Positions 1-6,972 of a stretch of DNA of 64,000 nucleotides are shown piece by piece. How positions within the stretch are numbered: position 1 is the stretch's first letter; the number at the start of each line of letters is the position of its first letter. The DNA comes from Chryseobacterium sp. (lineage in GTDB: Bacteria > Bacteroidota > Bacteroidia > Flavobacteriales > Weeksellaceae): the NCBI RefSeq assembly GCF_019236175.1, contig NZ_JAFAJM010000015.1, positions 62,001 to 126,000 on the forward strand, written 5' to 3'. The translations under genes were made by a program, and so were the position numbers. The notes beneath the pieces were generated by a model. That model ran no database searches. It worked only from the letters and a program-made list of their open reading frames with translations, and had not been told where the DNA came from.

Positions 1-798
1 ATTTTCTACCGATTTAAAATACAATCCTTCTTTTTCTGTATTTTCCAGCCAGGAAAATTCTTCGTGCAGGTGTACTATTTTACCTATAATCACTAAAGAA
101 GGTGATGCAAAATTCCTGTTTCCCAGCGTTTTATTAAAATCATCAAATGAAGATGTATAGACTTTCTGATAAGGAGTGGTAGCCTGTTCAACAACTGCGA
201 TTTTTTTATCATCCGAAACGGAAAGCTGTCTGAATTTTTCCACCAGACCAGTGAGATTTCCTTTTGACATATAAAAGACAAGTGTGTCATTGGTTGTAGC
301 CAGCTCTTTCCAGTATTCTTCAGTTAGAATCTCTGATTTATAATATGTCAGAAACCTTACGGAAGTTGAATATCCTCTTGCTGTTAAAGGCATCCCTGCA
401 AATGCTGCCGCGCCTAAAGCTGCTGTAATTCCAGGAATGATTTCATAAGGAATATGGTTTTGTTTTAAGCTTTGCAGTTCATCAAGAATATTAGAGAATA
501 TAGATACATCTCCGCCTTTTAGTCTTACAACGGTTTTATTCCGCAAAGCATAGTCTACCATAAGGGTATTGATATGAGATTGAGGGGTTGATGCGTTCTT
601 GCTGCATTCTTTACCTACATAGATAACCTCTGCATCTTTATTGACATAGGTTTCCAGAATCTCAGGACTTACAAGGCGGTCACATAAAATAACATCAGCT
701 TTTGTGATGGCTTTTACGGCTTTTACAGTGATCAGTTCAGGGTTGCCAGGCCCTGCACCGATAAGGTAAACCTTTGGTGATTTTATTGTTGTGTTCAT
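1..798 (-). CDS. cobA: Uroporphyrinogen-III C-methyltransferase (SUMT), 3' end off window
   Basis: This gene encodes SUMT, which adds two methyl groups from S-adenosylmethionine to uroporphyrinogen III to give precorrin-2, the first step to siroheme. Siroheme is the cofactor of sulfite reductase, which fits its place at the end of a sulfate-assimilation operon. The frame is open from the ATG at 798 to the window edge (about 266 codons), close to the full family length, so only the extreme C-terminus should be missing. The N-terminus carries the glycine-rich loop KVYLIGAGPGNPELIT (about residues 9-24), followed by the VGKE segment, RLKGGDVSIF in place of the usual RLKGGDP-FGR, and GITAALGAAAFAGMPLTARG. 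The altered GGD loop is a divergence within the family. The start lies 23 bases after the cysK stop, so it is almost certainly co-transcribed with cysK. Confidence 0.9.
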   Translation of the reverse strand, partial: MNTTIKSPKVYLIGAGPGNPELITVKAVKAITKADVILCDRLVSPEILETYVNKDAEVIYVGKECSKNASTPQSHINTLMVDYALRNKTVVRLKGGDVSIFSNILDELQSLKQNHIPYEIIPGITAALGAAAFAGMPLTARGYSTSVRFLTYYKSEILTEEYWKELATTNDTLVFYMSKGNLTGLVEKFRQLSVSDDKKIAVVEQATTPYQKVYTSSFDDFNKTLGNRNFASPSLVIIGKIVHLHEEFSWLENTEKEGLYFKSVEN

Positions 799-821
799 TT
801 AAATCGGTGTTTTTTAAATGG

Positions 822-1733
822 TTAGAAGAGCCCTTCTACGGATAAATACCTTTCACCGGTATCATAATTAATCGTCAGGATTTTAGCTCCAGGCTGTATT
901 TCCGGTAAGTGTTTGGCAATTGCTGCTAACGCTGCTCCTGTAGAAACTCCAACGAAAAGCCCTTCTTTTTTGGCGGCATTCAATGCATATTCGTAGGCTT
1001 CATCTTTTCCTACGGTGATGACTCCGTCGAGAAGACTGATATCCAGTATGGAAGGTACAAATCCTGCTCCCAGTCCTTGTAACGGGTGTGGTGCAGGGCT
1101 TCCGCCGCTTAATACGGGAGATAATTCCGGTTCTACAGCAATCACTTTTACATTAGGATACTTTTCTTTGACCGCTTTTGCAATTCCTGTAATATGCCCG
1201 CCGGTACCTACTCCGGTTATGATATAATCAAGCCCGTCGGGAAAATCTTTTAAAATTTCCTGAGCTGTAGTTTCTGTATGTATTTTTACATTGGCAGGAT
1301 TGTCAAACTGTCTTGGAATCCATGAGTTAGGCGTTTCAGCTGCTAATTCTTCAGCTTTTTCAATGGCTCCTTTCATTCCTTTTTCCCTTGGAGTCAATAC
1401 GAATTCAGCTCCGTAAGCTTCCATAATTTTACGACGCTCGATGCTCATGCTTTCAGGCATTACCAGGATCAGTTTGTATCCTTTAACGGCCGCAACTAAC
1501 GCAAGACCAATACCTGTATTTCCGCTGGTAGGTTCTATAATGGTACTGTCCGGGTTTAATATTCCCTTAGCTTCAGCATCTTCAATCATTGCCAATGCAA
1601 TTCTGTCTTTAATGCTTCCTCCCGGATTGCTTTTTTCCAGTTTGATCCAGATTTCATGATCTGAACTGAACAATTTATTAACTTTTACAACCGGGGTATT
1701 CCCGATTGTTTCCAGTGTATTCTGAAATTTCAT
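822..1733 (-). CDS. cysK: Cysteine synthase A (O-acetylserine sulfhydrylase)
   Basis: This is the PLP-dependent O-acetylserine (thiol)-lyase that joins sulfide to O-acetylserine to make cysteine. It has 303 residues, the normal length of the family. The PLP lysine is Lys42 in NPGGSIKDR. The substrate loop [12 protein letters not shown] and the PLP phosphate-binding loop [10 protein letters not shown] are both present, as is the C-terminal [11 protein letters not shown]. The [10 protein letters not shown] segment is typical of CysK. It lies 27 bases downstream of cysE, whose product supplies its substrate, in the operon cysH-D-N-E-K-cobA. Family identity is very secure; a preference for thiosulfate (CysM-like) is not indicated. 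Confidence 0.95.
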   Translation of the reverse strand: MKFQNTLETIGNTPVVKVNKLFSSDHEIWIKLEKSNPGGSIKDRIALAMIEDAEAKGILNPDSTIIEPTSGNTGIGLALVAAVKGYKLILVMPESMSIERRKIMEAYGAEFVLTPREKGMKGAIEKAEELAAETPNSWIPRQFDNPANVKIHTETTAQEILKDFPDGLDYIITGVGTGGHITGIAKAVKEKYPNVKVIAVEPELSPVLSGGSPAPHPLQGLGAGFVPSILDISLLDGVITVGKDEAYEYALNAAKKEGLFVGVSTGAALAAIAKHLPEIQPGAKILTINYDTGERYLSVEGLF

Positions 1734-1760
1734 ATCAATGTAATTTTTATTTTTGTTTTT

Positions 1761-2591
1761 TTATATCACAAAGGTTAATGATTCCGGTAAAGAAGTATTA
1801 TCCTTTATTTTTATTTCACTTTTATGGTAAACCAGCGAATGAGAAGGTACATCCTGTGTGACCCATACATTTCCGCCGATAATGCTTTCTCTGCCTATGG
1901 TGGTATTGCCTCCTAATATGGTAGCTCCCGAATAGATGATGACATGATCTTCAATATTGGGGTGTCTTTTCTGATTGGCTTTTTCTTTGGAAACATTCAG
2001 GGCCCCCAGTGTTACGCCCTGGTAAATTTTGACATGATCTCCGATAATTGTGGTTTCTCCGATGACGATTCCTGTCCCGTGATCGATGAAAAATGATTTT
2101 CCGATCTCCGCACCTGGATGAATGTCGATTCCGGTCTTACTATGGGCATATTCTGAAATAATCCGCGGTACTATTTTTACTTTCTGCTTCCATAACTGGT
2201 GCGAAATACGATAAACATACGTAGCGAAAAAGCCCGGGTATGCCAGATATATTTCTTCCAGAGAATCTGCTGCAGGATCAAACTCAAGAATAGCCCGGGC
2301 ATCAAGAACCAGCAGATCATAAAGTTCCGGTAATGCTTTGAAAAATAAATCCGTATTCTTTTCAGCCTCTTTCTCACTTCCTGTTATCGTAATAATCATA
2401 TTAAAAAGACTGTCGTGCAATGCTGTAAAGCTTCTTTTCATCTGGTCCTCAGTATTGATTTTTTGAGGAAGAAAAAGTACCTGATAGAGATCTTTTACAA
2501 AAGCTTTTGCTTTTACTTTATCAAAAAACTCATGCGTTGTATTCTGTTTGCTCTGATGAATTTTTTGAATCAAATGATTTGGAATTGCCAT
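1761..2591 (-). CDS. cysE: Serine O-acetyltransferase
   Basis: This enzyme acetylates L-serine with acetyl-CoA to give O-acetylserine, the CysK substrate. The 276-residue protein has an N-terminal alpha-helical region (about 1-150) and a left-handed beta-helix of hexapeptide repeats (about 152-250), starting at GIDIHPGAEIGKSFFIDHGTG. Asp170-His171 in IDHGTG correspond to the catalytic pair of the family. The following segments ETTIIGDHVKIYQGVTLGAL, HPNIEDHVIIYSGATILGG and TIGRESIIGGNVWVTQDVP are typical repeats. The extended N-terminus places it with the EpsC/longer SAT type common in Bacteroidota. Only 5 bases separate it from cysN, so the two are co-transcribed. Confidence 0.93.
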   Translation of the reverse strand: MAIPNHLIQKIHQSKQNTTHEFFDKVKAKAFVKDLYQVLFLPQKINTEDQMKRSFTALHDSLFNMIITITGSEKEAEKNTDLFFKALPELYDLLVLDARAILEFDPAADSLEEIYLAYPGFFATYVYRISHQLWKQKVKIVPRIISEYAHSKTGIDIHPGAEIGKSFFIDHGTGIVIGETTIIGDHVKIYQGVTLGALNVSKEKANQKRHPNIEDHVIIYSGATILGGNTTIGRESIIGGNVWVTQDVPSHSLVYHKSEIKIKDNTSLPESLTFVI

Positions 2592-2596
2592 TTTTT

Positions 2597-3835
2597 CTAT
2601 TGAATTATACAGGCTGCAACTGTTGAATTGGAAGTTTCATCCACCAAAATTGCTGACCCTGTTGTTTTATTATTGATAAACCTATCATAGACCAAAGGCT
2701 GTGCCGTTCGCAGGGTAACTTTTACAATTTCATTAAGCTTAATTTCACCCTCTGAATGCTCTCTGTTCAGGGTATTCACGTTGATTTTATAATCCACTTC
2801 TTTTACAACAGTTTTTACCAGTCTGCTGTTTTGTTGCAGCAGATATTTATTTCCAGGTTGCAACGGTTTCTGATCCAGCCAGCATAAAAGAACTTCCAGA
2901 TCTTTTTCAACTGCAGGAAGCTGCTCCTCTGTGGCAAATACATCTCCTCTGCTGATGTCCAGATCATGAATGGTATGGATAACAGCAGGTTGTCCTTCAA
3001 ATGCTTCTTCCTTTTCAATACCGTTAATTTCGATTTTAGAAATCTCCGTTGTTAAGCCTGCCGGGAGAATCTGTATAACATCCCCTTTCTTAAACTTTCC
3101 ACTTAAAATCTGACCTGCATATCCTCTGTAATCGTGTAATTCTTCAGTCTGGGGACGAATGACATACTGAACCTGAAAGCGGCTTCCGGTGTTCAGTTCT
3201 TCCTGAAGAGTTACCTCTTCCAGATATTCCAGCAGAGAACTTCCCTGATACCAGTCTGTTTTTGAAGATACTGAAACAATATTATCCCCTTTCAGTGCGG
3301 AAATCGGGAAATAGTTTACCTCGTTCAGACCAAGATTTTCTGCTATTATTGAATAATCTGATTTTATCGCTTCAAAAACTTCTTCCGAATAGTCTACCAT
3401 ATCCATTTTATTGATGGCAACTGCTATTTTTTTAAGTTTTAGTAATGAAGCGATAATAGAGTGTCTTCTGGTCTGTTCAATCACTCCTTTCCGTGCATCG
3501 ATCAGAATAACCATCAGCTCGGAATTGGAAGCTCCGGTAATCATATTACGGGTGTACTGTACATGGCCCGGAGCATCGGCAATAATAAATTTTCTTTTAG
3601 CGGTAGAAAAATAGCGGTACGCCACATCAATGGTGATTCCCTGTTCTCTTTCTGCACGCAATCCGTCTGTTAAAAGCGCGAGGTCTACCCCGTCTTCATT
3701 TTTGTTTTTAGAATGTTTTTCAAGTACTTCAAGCTGATCCTGTAAAATACTTTTGCTATCGTAAAGCAGTCTTCCGATAAGGGTGCTTTTCCCGTCATCT
3801 ACGCTTCCTGCTGTTATAAGTCTTAATATATCCAT
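2597..3835 (-). CDS. cysN: Sulfate adenylyltransferase GTPase subunit
   Basis: CysN is the regulatory GTPase of the heterodimeric ATP sulfurylase; GTP hydrolysis drives the formation of adenylyl sulfate (APS) by CysD. The 412-residue protein has the P-loop GSVDDGKST (residues 10-18), the switch DAPGH (87-91) and NKMD, as in the EF-Tu-like translation GTPase fold, followed by two beta-barrel domains. There is no C-terminal APS kinase (CysC) domain, so this is not the CysNC fusion, and no separate cysC is seen in the operon. It follows cysD after a 56-base spacer (3836-3891) that contains an imperfect TCGATACC/TCTCGA repeat of unknown significance. Confidence 0.94.
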   Translation of the reverse strand: MDILRLITAGSVDDGKSTLIGRLLYDSKSILQDQLEVLEKHSKNKNEDGVDLALLTDGLRAEREQGITIDVAYRYFSTAKRKFIIADAPGHVQYTRNMITGASNSELMVILIDARKGVIEQTRRHSIIASLLKLKKIAVAINKMDMVDYSEEVFEAIKSDYSIIAENLGLNEVNYFPISALKGDNIVSVSSKTDWYQGSSLLEYLEEVTLQEELNTGSRFQVQYVIRPQTEELHDYRGYAGQILSGKFKKGDVIQILPAGLTTEISKIEINGIEKEEAFEGQPAVIHTIHDLDISRGDVFATEEQLPAVEKDLEVLLCWLDQKPLQPGNKYLLQQNSRLVKTVVKEVDYKINVNTLNREHSEGEIKLNEIVKVTLRTAQPLVYDRFINNKTTGSAILVDETSNSTVAACIIQ

Positions 3836-3891
3836 GTTTCTTTATTCTGGGTTTTAGGTACTCGATACCGAAGTCTCGATGCTAATTTTCA

Positions 3892-4800
3892 CTAAAAGTA
3901 ACCTCCTTTTTTCCGGTCTTCCATAGCGGCTTCAGTCACCTTGTCATCAATTCTGGTTTCTCCACGCTCAGAAATTCTGGTAGCAATAATTTCTTCGATA
4001 ACAGCATCAATAGTCACGGCACCGGATTCTACTGCTGCTGTACAGGTCATATCTCCTACTGTTCTGTACCGTATTTTCTTTGTGGTTACAATATCATTCG
4101 GTTCCAGAGAAACGTGTAAAGAGTTTGCCAGCCATTGGCCGTTAAAATCTACAACTTCCCTTTCGTGAGAGAAATAAATAGAAGGAAGGGCTATTTTCTC
4201 CCGGCGGATGTAATTCCAGATATCAAGCTCTGTCCAGTTACTGATAGGGAAAATTCTAACATTTTCTCCTTTTTGGATTCTTCCGTTGAAAATAGTCCAT
4301 AGTTCTGGGCGTTGAAGTTTAGGATCCCATTGGCCGAATTCATCGCGAACGGAAAATATTCTTTCTTTAGCACGGGCTTTTTCTTCATCTCTTCTTGCTC
4401 CCCCGATACAGGCATCCAATTCAAACTCTTCAATGGTATCCAGTAATGTATACGTCTGAAGCCAGTTTCTGCTGGGGAATTTACCTTTAGCTTCCGTCAG
4501 TTTTTTACTTTTAATGGTATCTTCCACTTTACGGACCACCAGATTTACTTCCAGTTGAGCGGCCAGCTGATCACGGAAATCCAAAACTTCGGGAAAATTG
4601 TGTCCGGTATCCACATGAACAAATGTAAACGGGATCTTTCCGTAAACAAATGCTTTTCTGGCAAGATGAGCCAGCACAATACTGTCCTTTCCTCCGCTGA
4701 ATAATAAAGCGGGACGCTCAAACTGTCCTGCAACTTCTCTTAATATATAGATGGATTCAGCTTCCAGCTGATCTAAGTAATTTAAATGATGTATTGGCAT
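3892..4800 (-). CDS. cysD: Sulfate adenylyltransferase catalytic subunit
   Basis: CysD is the ATP-pyrophosphatase-type subunit that makes APS from ATP and sulfate. The start chosen is the ATG at 4800 (MPIHHLNYLD); this gives 302 residues, the usual length of CysD, whereas a longer reading frame to 4926 would overlap cysH and adds a low-complexity lysine-rich leader. The PP-loop SGGKDS lies at residues 35-40, followed by FVHVDTGHNFPE, the substrate segment CIGGARRDEEKARAKER, and the C-terminal RYRTVGDMTCTAAVESGA. It starts 13 bases after the cysH stop. Its partner CysN follows directly. Confidence 0.95.
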   Translation of the reverse strand: MPIHHLNYLDQLEAESIYILREVAGQFERPALLFSGGKDSIVLAHLARKAFVYGKIPFTFVHVDTGHNFPEVLDFRDQLAAQLEVNLVVRKVEDTIKSKKLTEAKGKFPSRNWLQTYTLLDTIEEFELDACIGGARRDEEKARAKERIFSVRDEFGQWDPKLQRPELWTIFNGRIQKGENVRIFPISNWTELDIWNYIRREKIALPSIYFSHEREVVDFNGQWLANSLHVSLEPNDIVTTKKIRYRTVGDMTCTAAVESGAVTIDAVIEEIIATRISERGETRIDDKVTEAAMEDRKKGGYF

Positions 4801-4813
4801 TTCTTTCTTTTTT

Positions 4814-5533
4814 TTATTGATGAATATGTAAGCCGCATTCTTTTTTGTTGGCATCCTCCCACCACCATCGGCCGGCTCTGAAATCTTCTCCTTCTTTAAT
4901 GGCTCTTGTACAGGGTGCACATCCAATACTTACAAAACCTTTTTTATGAAGAGCGTTATAGGGTAAATGATGGGCTTTCACATAATCCGTAACCTGTTCT
5001 GAAGTCCAGTGAAGAATCGGATGGAATTTAATGATCTCATTGTCGGGATCCCATTCCAGTTGCGGCATATTCTGCCTGTTGGCAGAATGTTCCGATCTGA
5101 GCCCTGTAACCCATACCTGATATCCTTTCAGTGCTTTTTTCAGAGGATGAACCTTACGGATATCACAACATTTCTTCCTCTGCTCTACTGACTGATAAAA
5201 TGAATCTGGTCCGTTTTCCGTTACAAACTGTTTTATTTCTTCCGTATCCGGATAATAGGCTTTAATGTTTTTTTTGAAAAATGCTTTTGTATTGGTCCAC
5301 GTTTCGTAGGTCTGTTCGAAAAGTCTTCCCGTATCCAGGGTAAAAATATCAACATTCAGATTTTTTATCAGATGAGTGATTACCTGATCCTCGTAACTGA
5401 AACTTGTTGAAAATATTACTCCACCAGCAAATCTTTTCGTCAATAACTGTAAAATATCCTGTTCGGAAGACTGTTCTAAGATTTCTTCCTGAAGTTTTTC
5501 GAATTCGTTTTTCAGACTGTTTTCCATTTCCAT
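4814..5533 (-). CDS. cysH: Assimilatory adenylyl-sulfate (APS) reductase
   Basis: This thioredoxin-dependent reductase of the CysH family releases sulfite. Read from the ATG at 5533 (a second in-frame ATG follows at 5527) it has 239 residues. It carries the N-terminal SFSYEDQV loop, LDTGRLF, and the C-terminal ECGLH motif with the catalytic Cys233. It also has two cysteine pairs, Cys122-Cys123 in RKKCCDIRK and Cys205/Cys208 in GCAPCTR. In the family these four cysteines bind a [4Fe-4S] cluster and mark APS-reducing rather than PAPS-reducing enzymes. This agrees with the absence of an APS kinase gene. The longer reading frame to 5581 would begin upstream of the predicted -7 box and is rejected. 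First gene of the cys operon. Confidence 0.92.
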   Translation of the reverse strand: MEMENSLKNEFEKLQEEILEQSSEQDILQLLTKRFAGGVIFSTSFSYEDQVITHLIKNLNVDIFTLDTGRLFEQTYETWTNTKAFFKKNIKAYYPDTEEIKQFVTENGPDSFYQSVEQRKKCCDIRKVHPLKKALKGYQVWVTGLRSEHSANRQNMPQLEWDPDNEIIKFHPILHWTSEQVTDYVKAHHLPYNALHKKGFVSIGCAPCTRAIKEGEDFRAGRWWWEDANKKECGLHIHQ

Positions 5534-5548
5534 TCCAATTTGTTGATA

Positions 5549-5583
5549 CAAATATATATAAAATTCTATAACTCCTATCAAAA
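5549..5583 (-). promoter_or_regulatory. Predicted promoter of the cysH-D-N-E-K-cobA operon
   Basis: On the minus strand a -33 type TTTTG (5579-5583) and a -7 type TATATTTG (5549-5556, full match to TAnnTTTG) are separated by 22 bases, within the range described for Bacteroidota housekeeping promoters. The -7 box lies 15 bases upstream of the chosen cysH ATG. This also supports the shorter cysH start. Confidence 0.6.
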
Positions 5584-5594
5584 TAGTAGAATTT
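5561..5594. promoter_or_regulatory. Inverted repeat over the cys promoter (candidate operator)
   Basis: A perfect inverted repeat AAATTCTA (5561-5568) / TAGAATTT (5587-5594) with an 18-base spacer covers the region between and including the -33 element of the cys promoter. Such a position would let a bound regulator block RNA polymerase. The Rrf2-family gene directly upstream is the obvious candidate to bind it; that link is inference. Confidence 0.45.
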
Positions 5595-5607
5595 AAATGA
5601 AAAAAAA

Positions 5608-6024
5608 TTATTTCTTGTTGATAAACGAGGTCAGAGTGGCCTCCATCATGCTTTTTCTTGTTTTCTCACGAACAATCATAAGCTCATTTCTAAGGTAACA
5701 TTCGGCTTCATCTACACAATCATCGCATGCTTCGTAGAAGTTTAAGGATACGCAGGGCGTCAATGCAATAGGTCCGTCAAAAATACGATAGATATCTGCC
5801 AATGATACTTCATCGGGGGATTTTAGCAGGTAATATCCACCTACTTTTCCTTGTTTACTGTTAACAAGTTTAGTTCTTTTAAGTTCTAGAAGGATTTGCT
5901 CGAGAAACTTTTTGGGAATGTTTTCATCCTGTGCAATAATCGAAGTGGACAGATAGCCTTGATTGTAATTTCTTGCTAATCTGACCATTGCTTTTAGTGC
6001 ATATTTGCAACGTTTGGACATCAT
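5608..6024 (-). CDS. Rrf2-family transcriptional regulator (candidate cysteine/sulfur regulator)
   Basis: The 138-residue protein is an Rrf2-type winged-helix regulator: the N-terminus MSKRCKYALKAMVRLAR and the DNA-binding segment with IPKKFLEQILLELKRTKLV and KQGKVGGYYL are typical of the family (IscR, NsrR, CymR). The C-terminal part contains Cys91, Cys100, Cys103 and Cys109, so a metal or Fe-S cluster is possible, although the spacing is not the IscR pattern. CymR, which lacks a cluster, controls cysteine metabolism in Firmicutes. Here the gene lies 74 bases upstream of cysH on the same strand with a promoter/inverted repeat between them, so control of the cys operon is a reasonable inference. 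Two adjacent ATG codons (6024, 6021) are possible starts. Confidence 0.88.
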   Translation of the reverse strand: MMSKRCKYALKAMVRLARNYNQGYLSTSIIAQDENIPKKFLEQILLELKRTKLVNSKQGKVGGYYLLKSPDEVSLADIYRIFDGPIALTPCVSLNFYEACDDCVDEAECYLRNELMIVREKTRKSMMEATLTSFINKK

Positions 6025-6174
6025 AATTTACGCAAGGTATGACAAATTATCTGATAAATGAAATGAAAGATAAACGATCCTGAAATATTTTTTAGCCCAG
6101 GAAAAGTAAAGGAAGCTGAAAGTGCAATGGCGGTAAAGTATAATACAGACCATTCTTCATATTTTCAGCTCTTT

Positions 6175-6669
6175 TTATTTATTAGTCTTTTGAAAATAAG
6201 CTAATGCTCTGTCCTCTCTTTTCAGGTTTTCTAATCTGTTAAATCCACTTTTTAGAAGGACTTTCTGTGAGCCAATATTATCAAGATCTGTTAATGCAAC
6301 GATTTCCTTTTCCTGATCGGCTGAAAGACAATAGTGAGCAAGTGCTTTACAAACCTGGGTTCCGATCCCTTTTCCCCAGTAATTCTCTCCAAGTATATAG
6401 CCTATTTCTATGGAGTCGGCATTTTCAGCGAAAACTCTGGCCAGGCATACTCCCACGAAAGCACCATTCTGGGCATCAAATATTCCCCATCTGCTGAGTG
6501 GCCCTTCTTTATAATCCAATAATGCTTTTTCAAACATTTGTTTAAATTCTTCGGGGGATTTATAAGGCAGATAACGGGTAACATTTTCGTTTTTAAACAG
6601 ATCTAGGAATAAATTGAGTTCCTGCGGAGTGAATTCCCGGATAATGATGGCCTCGTTTTTATAGTACAT
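6175..6669 (-). CDS. GNAT-family N-acetyltransferase (RimJ/RimL type)
   Basis: A 164-residue acetyl-CoA dependent acetyltransferase. The N-terminal IIIREFTPQELNLFLDLF, central WGIFDAQNGAFVGVCLARVF, the acetyl-CoA pyrophosphate loop YWGKGIGTQV, and the closing ALTDLDNIGSQKVLLKSGFNRL match the RimJ/RimL-like Acetyltransf_3 group. The ATG at 6669 is chosen; a longer frame begins with TTG at 6711. The substrate cannot be read from sequence: members acetylate ribosomal protein N-termini, amines or antibiotics. It stands alone between the Rrf2 gene and the protease. Confidence 0.8.
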   Translation of the reverse strand: MYYKNEAIIIREFTPQELNLFLDLFKNENVTRYLPYKSPEEFKQMFEKALLDYKEGPLSRWGIFDAQNGAFVGVCLARVFAENADSIEIGYILGENYWGKGIGTQVCKALAHYCLSADQEKEIVALTDLDNIGSQKVLLKSGFNRLENLKREDRALAYFQKTNK

Positions 6670-6763
6670 AAGAATAATTTGCGTTTGAAATTGATGAATA
6701 AAATTACGCAAATAAACTCACAATTACTGATAAAACCTGATAATATTCGTTATAAAACAAAAG

Positions 6764-6785
6764 TGGACTTAAAAAATTAAGTCCA
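6764..6785 (-). terminator. Rho-independent terminator after the metalloprotease
   Basis: GGACTTAA (6765-6772) pairs with TTAAGTCC (6777-6784) around an AAAA loop, extended by one outer pair. On the minus strand it is followed by the T-rich run CTTTTGTTTT. It lies downstream of the metalloprotease gene. Confidence 0.6.
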
Positions 6786-6864
6786 TCTTTTATTCAACAA
6801 GTGAATAGCTAAAATATCAATACTAAATTATTTCATTAAATGTATCTGTTTAAAAAGTTTTACA

Positions 6865-6972
6865 TCAGTCTGTAACCGCTTTGAAGTAGTAATCAGGAGG
6901 CTGGTGGCCAAGAAGGGTTCCATTTCCAGAATACTGCCTACCTTCAATATTGTATTGATATAGCGTTTGATT
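6865..6972 (-). other. Open 35-codon stretch in frame behind the protease stop codon
   Basis: Immediately after the TAG that ends the metalloprotease, the same frame stays open for 35 codons (ending in TGA at 6865-6867) and would encode a Tyr/Gly-rich tail ending DYYFKAVTD. The T9SS sorting domain is already complete before the TAG, so this is not needed for function. It may be the remnant of another gene or chance. Confidence 0.25.

Noticed and set aside
4800..4926. N-terminal extension of cysD into cysH
   Set aside because: The shorter form has the canonical 302 residues; the extension overlaps cysH and is lysine-rich noise.
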